DNA from: Cryomorphaceae bacterium
Lineage (GTDB): Bacteria > Bacteroidota > Bacteroidia > Flavobacteriales > Schleiferiaceae
DNA: 7,438 bases
Direction of reading: 5' to 3'
Assembly (NCBI GenBank): GCA_003507115.1
Contig: DNWN01000091.1
Coordinates: forward strand, 8,610 to 16,047
The notes below the pieces were generated by a model. It was not told the origin of the DNA. It saw nothing but the letters and a program-made list of their open reading frames with translations, and made no database searches. Positions within the stretch are counted from its first letter, which is position 1. Every line of letters begins with the position of its first letter. Below are positions 6,666-7,438 of this stretch, one piece after another. The position numbers and the translations under genes are program-made.

Positions 6666-7438
6666 TTGAAGTTCAGCCTCATTTCCCCCACATTTGATCG
6701 GCCGGAGGAGGTTCGAGAATTCATCGCATCCGCTGCCGCCTTGCGGTATGACCGAGGCGACTTTGAGGTCATCTTAGCGGACGGCACCCCCCAAGACGGC
6801 TTGCGCGCCACGGTCGAAGCCGCTTCCCGCTCAGCAGGCCTACCCGTCATCTTTCTGCAGGAAGACTACCTGCCGGTCTCCGATGCTCGAAACCTGGCGG
6901 CCCGCCACGCCCAAGGCGACTATTTGATTTTTCTCGATTCCGATTGCTTGCTGCCCGAAGACTACCTGCAGCATCTGTCCGACGGCCTGGTGGCCGAGGG
7001 CTGGGACGCCTTCGGTGGCCCCGATGCGGCGCCCGAAGAATTCAGCGCGCTTCAAAAGGCCATCAGTTTTAGCATGACGAGTTTTTGGACCACCGGCGGT
7101 ATTCGCGGGGGGACCACCCGCACGGCCACCTATTATCCACGCGGGTTCAATATGGGCATGAAGCGTTCCGTTTTTGAGTCTGTGGGCGGATATGACGTCC
7201 ACTTCAAAACGGGGGAGGACGTCGACCTGAGTATTCGCATCCAGCAGGCGGGCTTCCGAGTCGGCTTGATACCCAAGGCCGTGGTCTGGCACAAACGCCG
7301 GAGCACCCTGCCCCAATTCTTCAAGCAAGTCCGCCGATTTGGCGCCGCCCGATGGGCCCTCGCCCAGCGCCATCCCGGCCAACTCAAGGTGACCCACCTC
7401 TTCCCAGTTTTCCTGACGCTTGGGACCTTGTTTTCCAT
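6666..7438 (+). CDS. Family 2 glycosyltransferase, incomplete at the window edge
   Basis: The frame is open from a TTG at 6666 to the end of the window, giving 257 residues without a stop. It reads as a GT-A glycosyltransferase: FSLISPTFDRPEEV at the N-terminus (3-16), VILADGTPQDG (35-45), SDARNLAARHAQGDY (72-86), the metal-binding LDSDC (90-94), RGFNMGMKRSVFESVGGYD (159-177), and the acceptor-side GEDVDLSIRIQQAG (183-196) with VWHKRRST (207-214). A hydrophobic stretch begins near residue 244, so a C-terminal membrane segment probably follows outside the window. No ATG or GTG precedes the first conserved strand, and the previous gene's stop lies six bases upstream in the same frame, so TTG is the only credible start. 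It probably belongs to the same operon as the preceding transferase. A 185-residue minus-strand frame over 6840-7397 is an antisense shadow. Confidence 0.88.
   Translation, partial: MKFSLISPTFDRPEEVREFIASAAALRYDRGDFEVILADGTPQDGLRATVEAASRSAGLPVIFLQEDYLPVSDARNLAARHAQGDYLIFLDSDCLLPEDYLQHLSDGLVAEGWDAFGGPDAAPEEFSALQKAISFSMTSFWTTGGIRGGTTRTATYYPRGFNMGMKRSVFESVGGYDVHFKTGEDVDLSIRIQQAGFRVGLIPKAVVWHKRRSTLPQFFKQVRRFGAARWALAQRHPGQLKVTHLFPVFLTLGTLFS

Noticed and set aside
6840..7397. 185-residue open frame on the minus strand
   Set aside because: The plus strand over the same bases encodes a continuous GT2 domain with DSD and GED motifs; the minus frame is a shadow created by codon bias.

Overview
The window looks like a chromosomal segment of a Bacteroidota bacterium, probably Flavobacteriales or a close relative. 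Four things point there: a single-chain alpha/beta-fused 2-oxoacid dehydrogenase E1, a secreted endonuclease I with a type IX secretion (T9SS) sorting tail, a DUF4199 membrane protein next to a DPM1/GtrB-like glycosyltransferase, and promoter candidates resembling the Bacteroidota -33/-7 type (TTTG / TAnnTTTG) with little sign of Shine-Dalgarno sequences. Assignment below phylum is inference.

Layout. Bases 1-302 contain no gene. They hold short tandem repeats and inverted repeats, purine-rich on the + strand at the left end and pyrimidine-rich at the right end. A short-form transaldolase (303-959, minus) follows and diverges from a 775-residue fused E1 (1017-3344, plus), across a 57-base spacer with candidate promoters on both strands. 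After a 167-base gap with another promoter candidate comes a tight plus-strand run to the window end: secreted nuclease (3512-5125), DUF4199 membrane protein (5138-5692), membrane-anchored family 2 glycosyltransferase (5685-6659) and a second family 2 glycosyltransferase (6666 to the edge, incomplete). Gaps in this run are 12, -8 and 6 bases, so co-transcription is likely.

How the genes fit together. Transaldolase serves the non-oxidative pentose phosphate pathway. The E1 decarboxylates a 2-oxoacid and passes the acyl group to an E2 that is not in the window. The nuclease probably degrades extracellular DNA or RNA for nutrients. The two glycosyltransferases with the DUF4199 protein suggest envelope polysaccharide or lipid glycosylation at the inner membrane. 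The nuclease need not share their function.

I found no convincing new system. The points most worth a second look are the reciprocal Asp/Asn exchange in the E1 thiamine-diphosphate motif, the repeat-rich 302-base region whose repeat runs into the transaldolase stop codon, and two consecutive glycosyltransferase genes that both seem to start with TTG.
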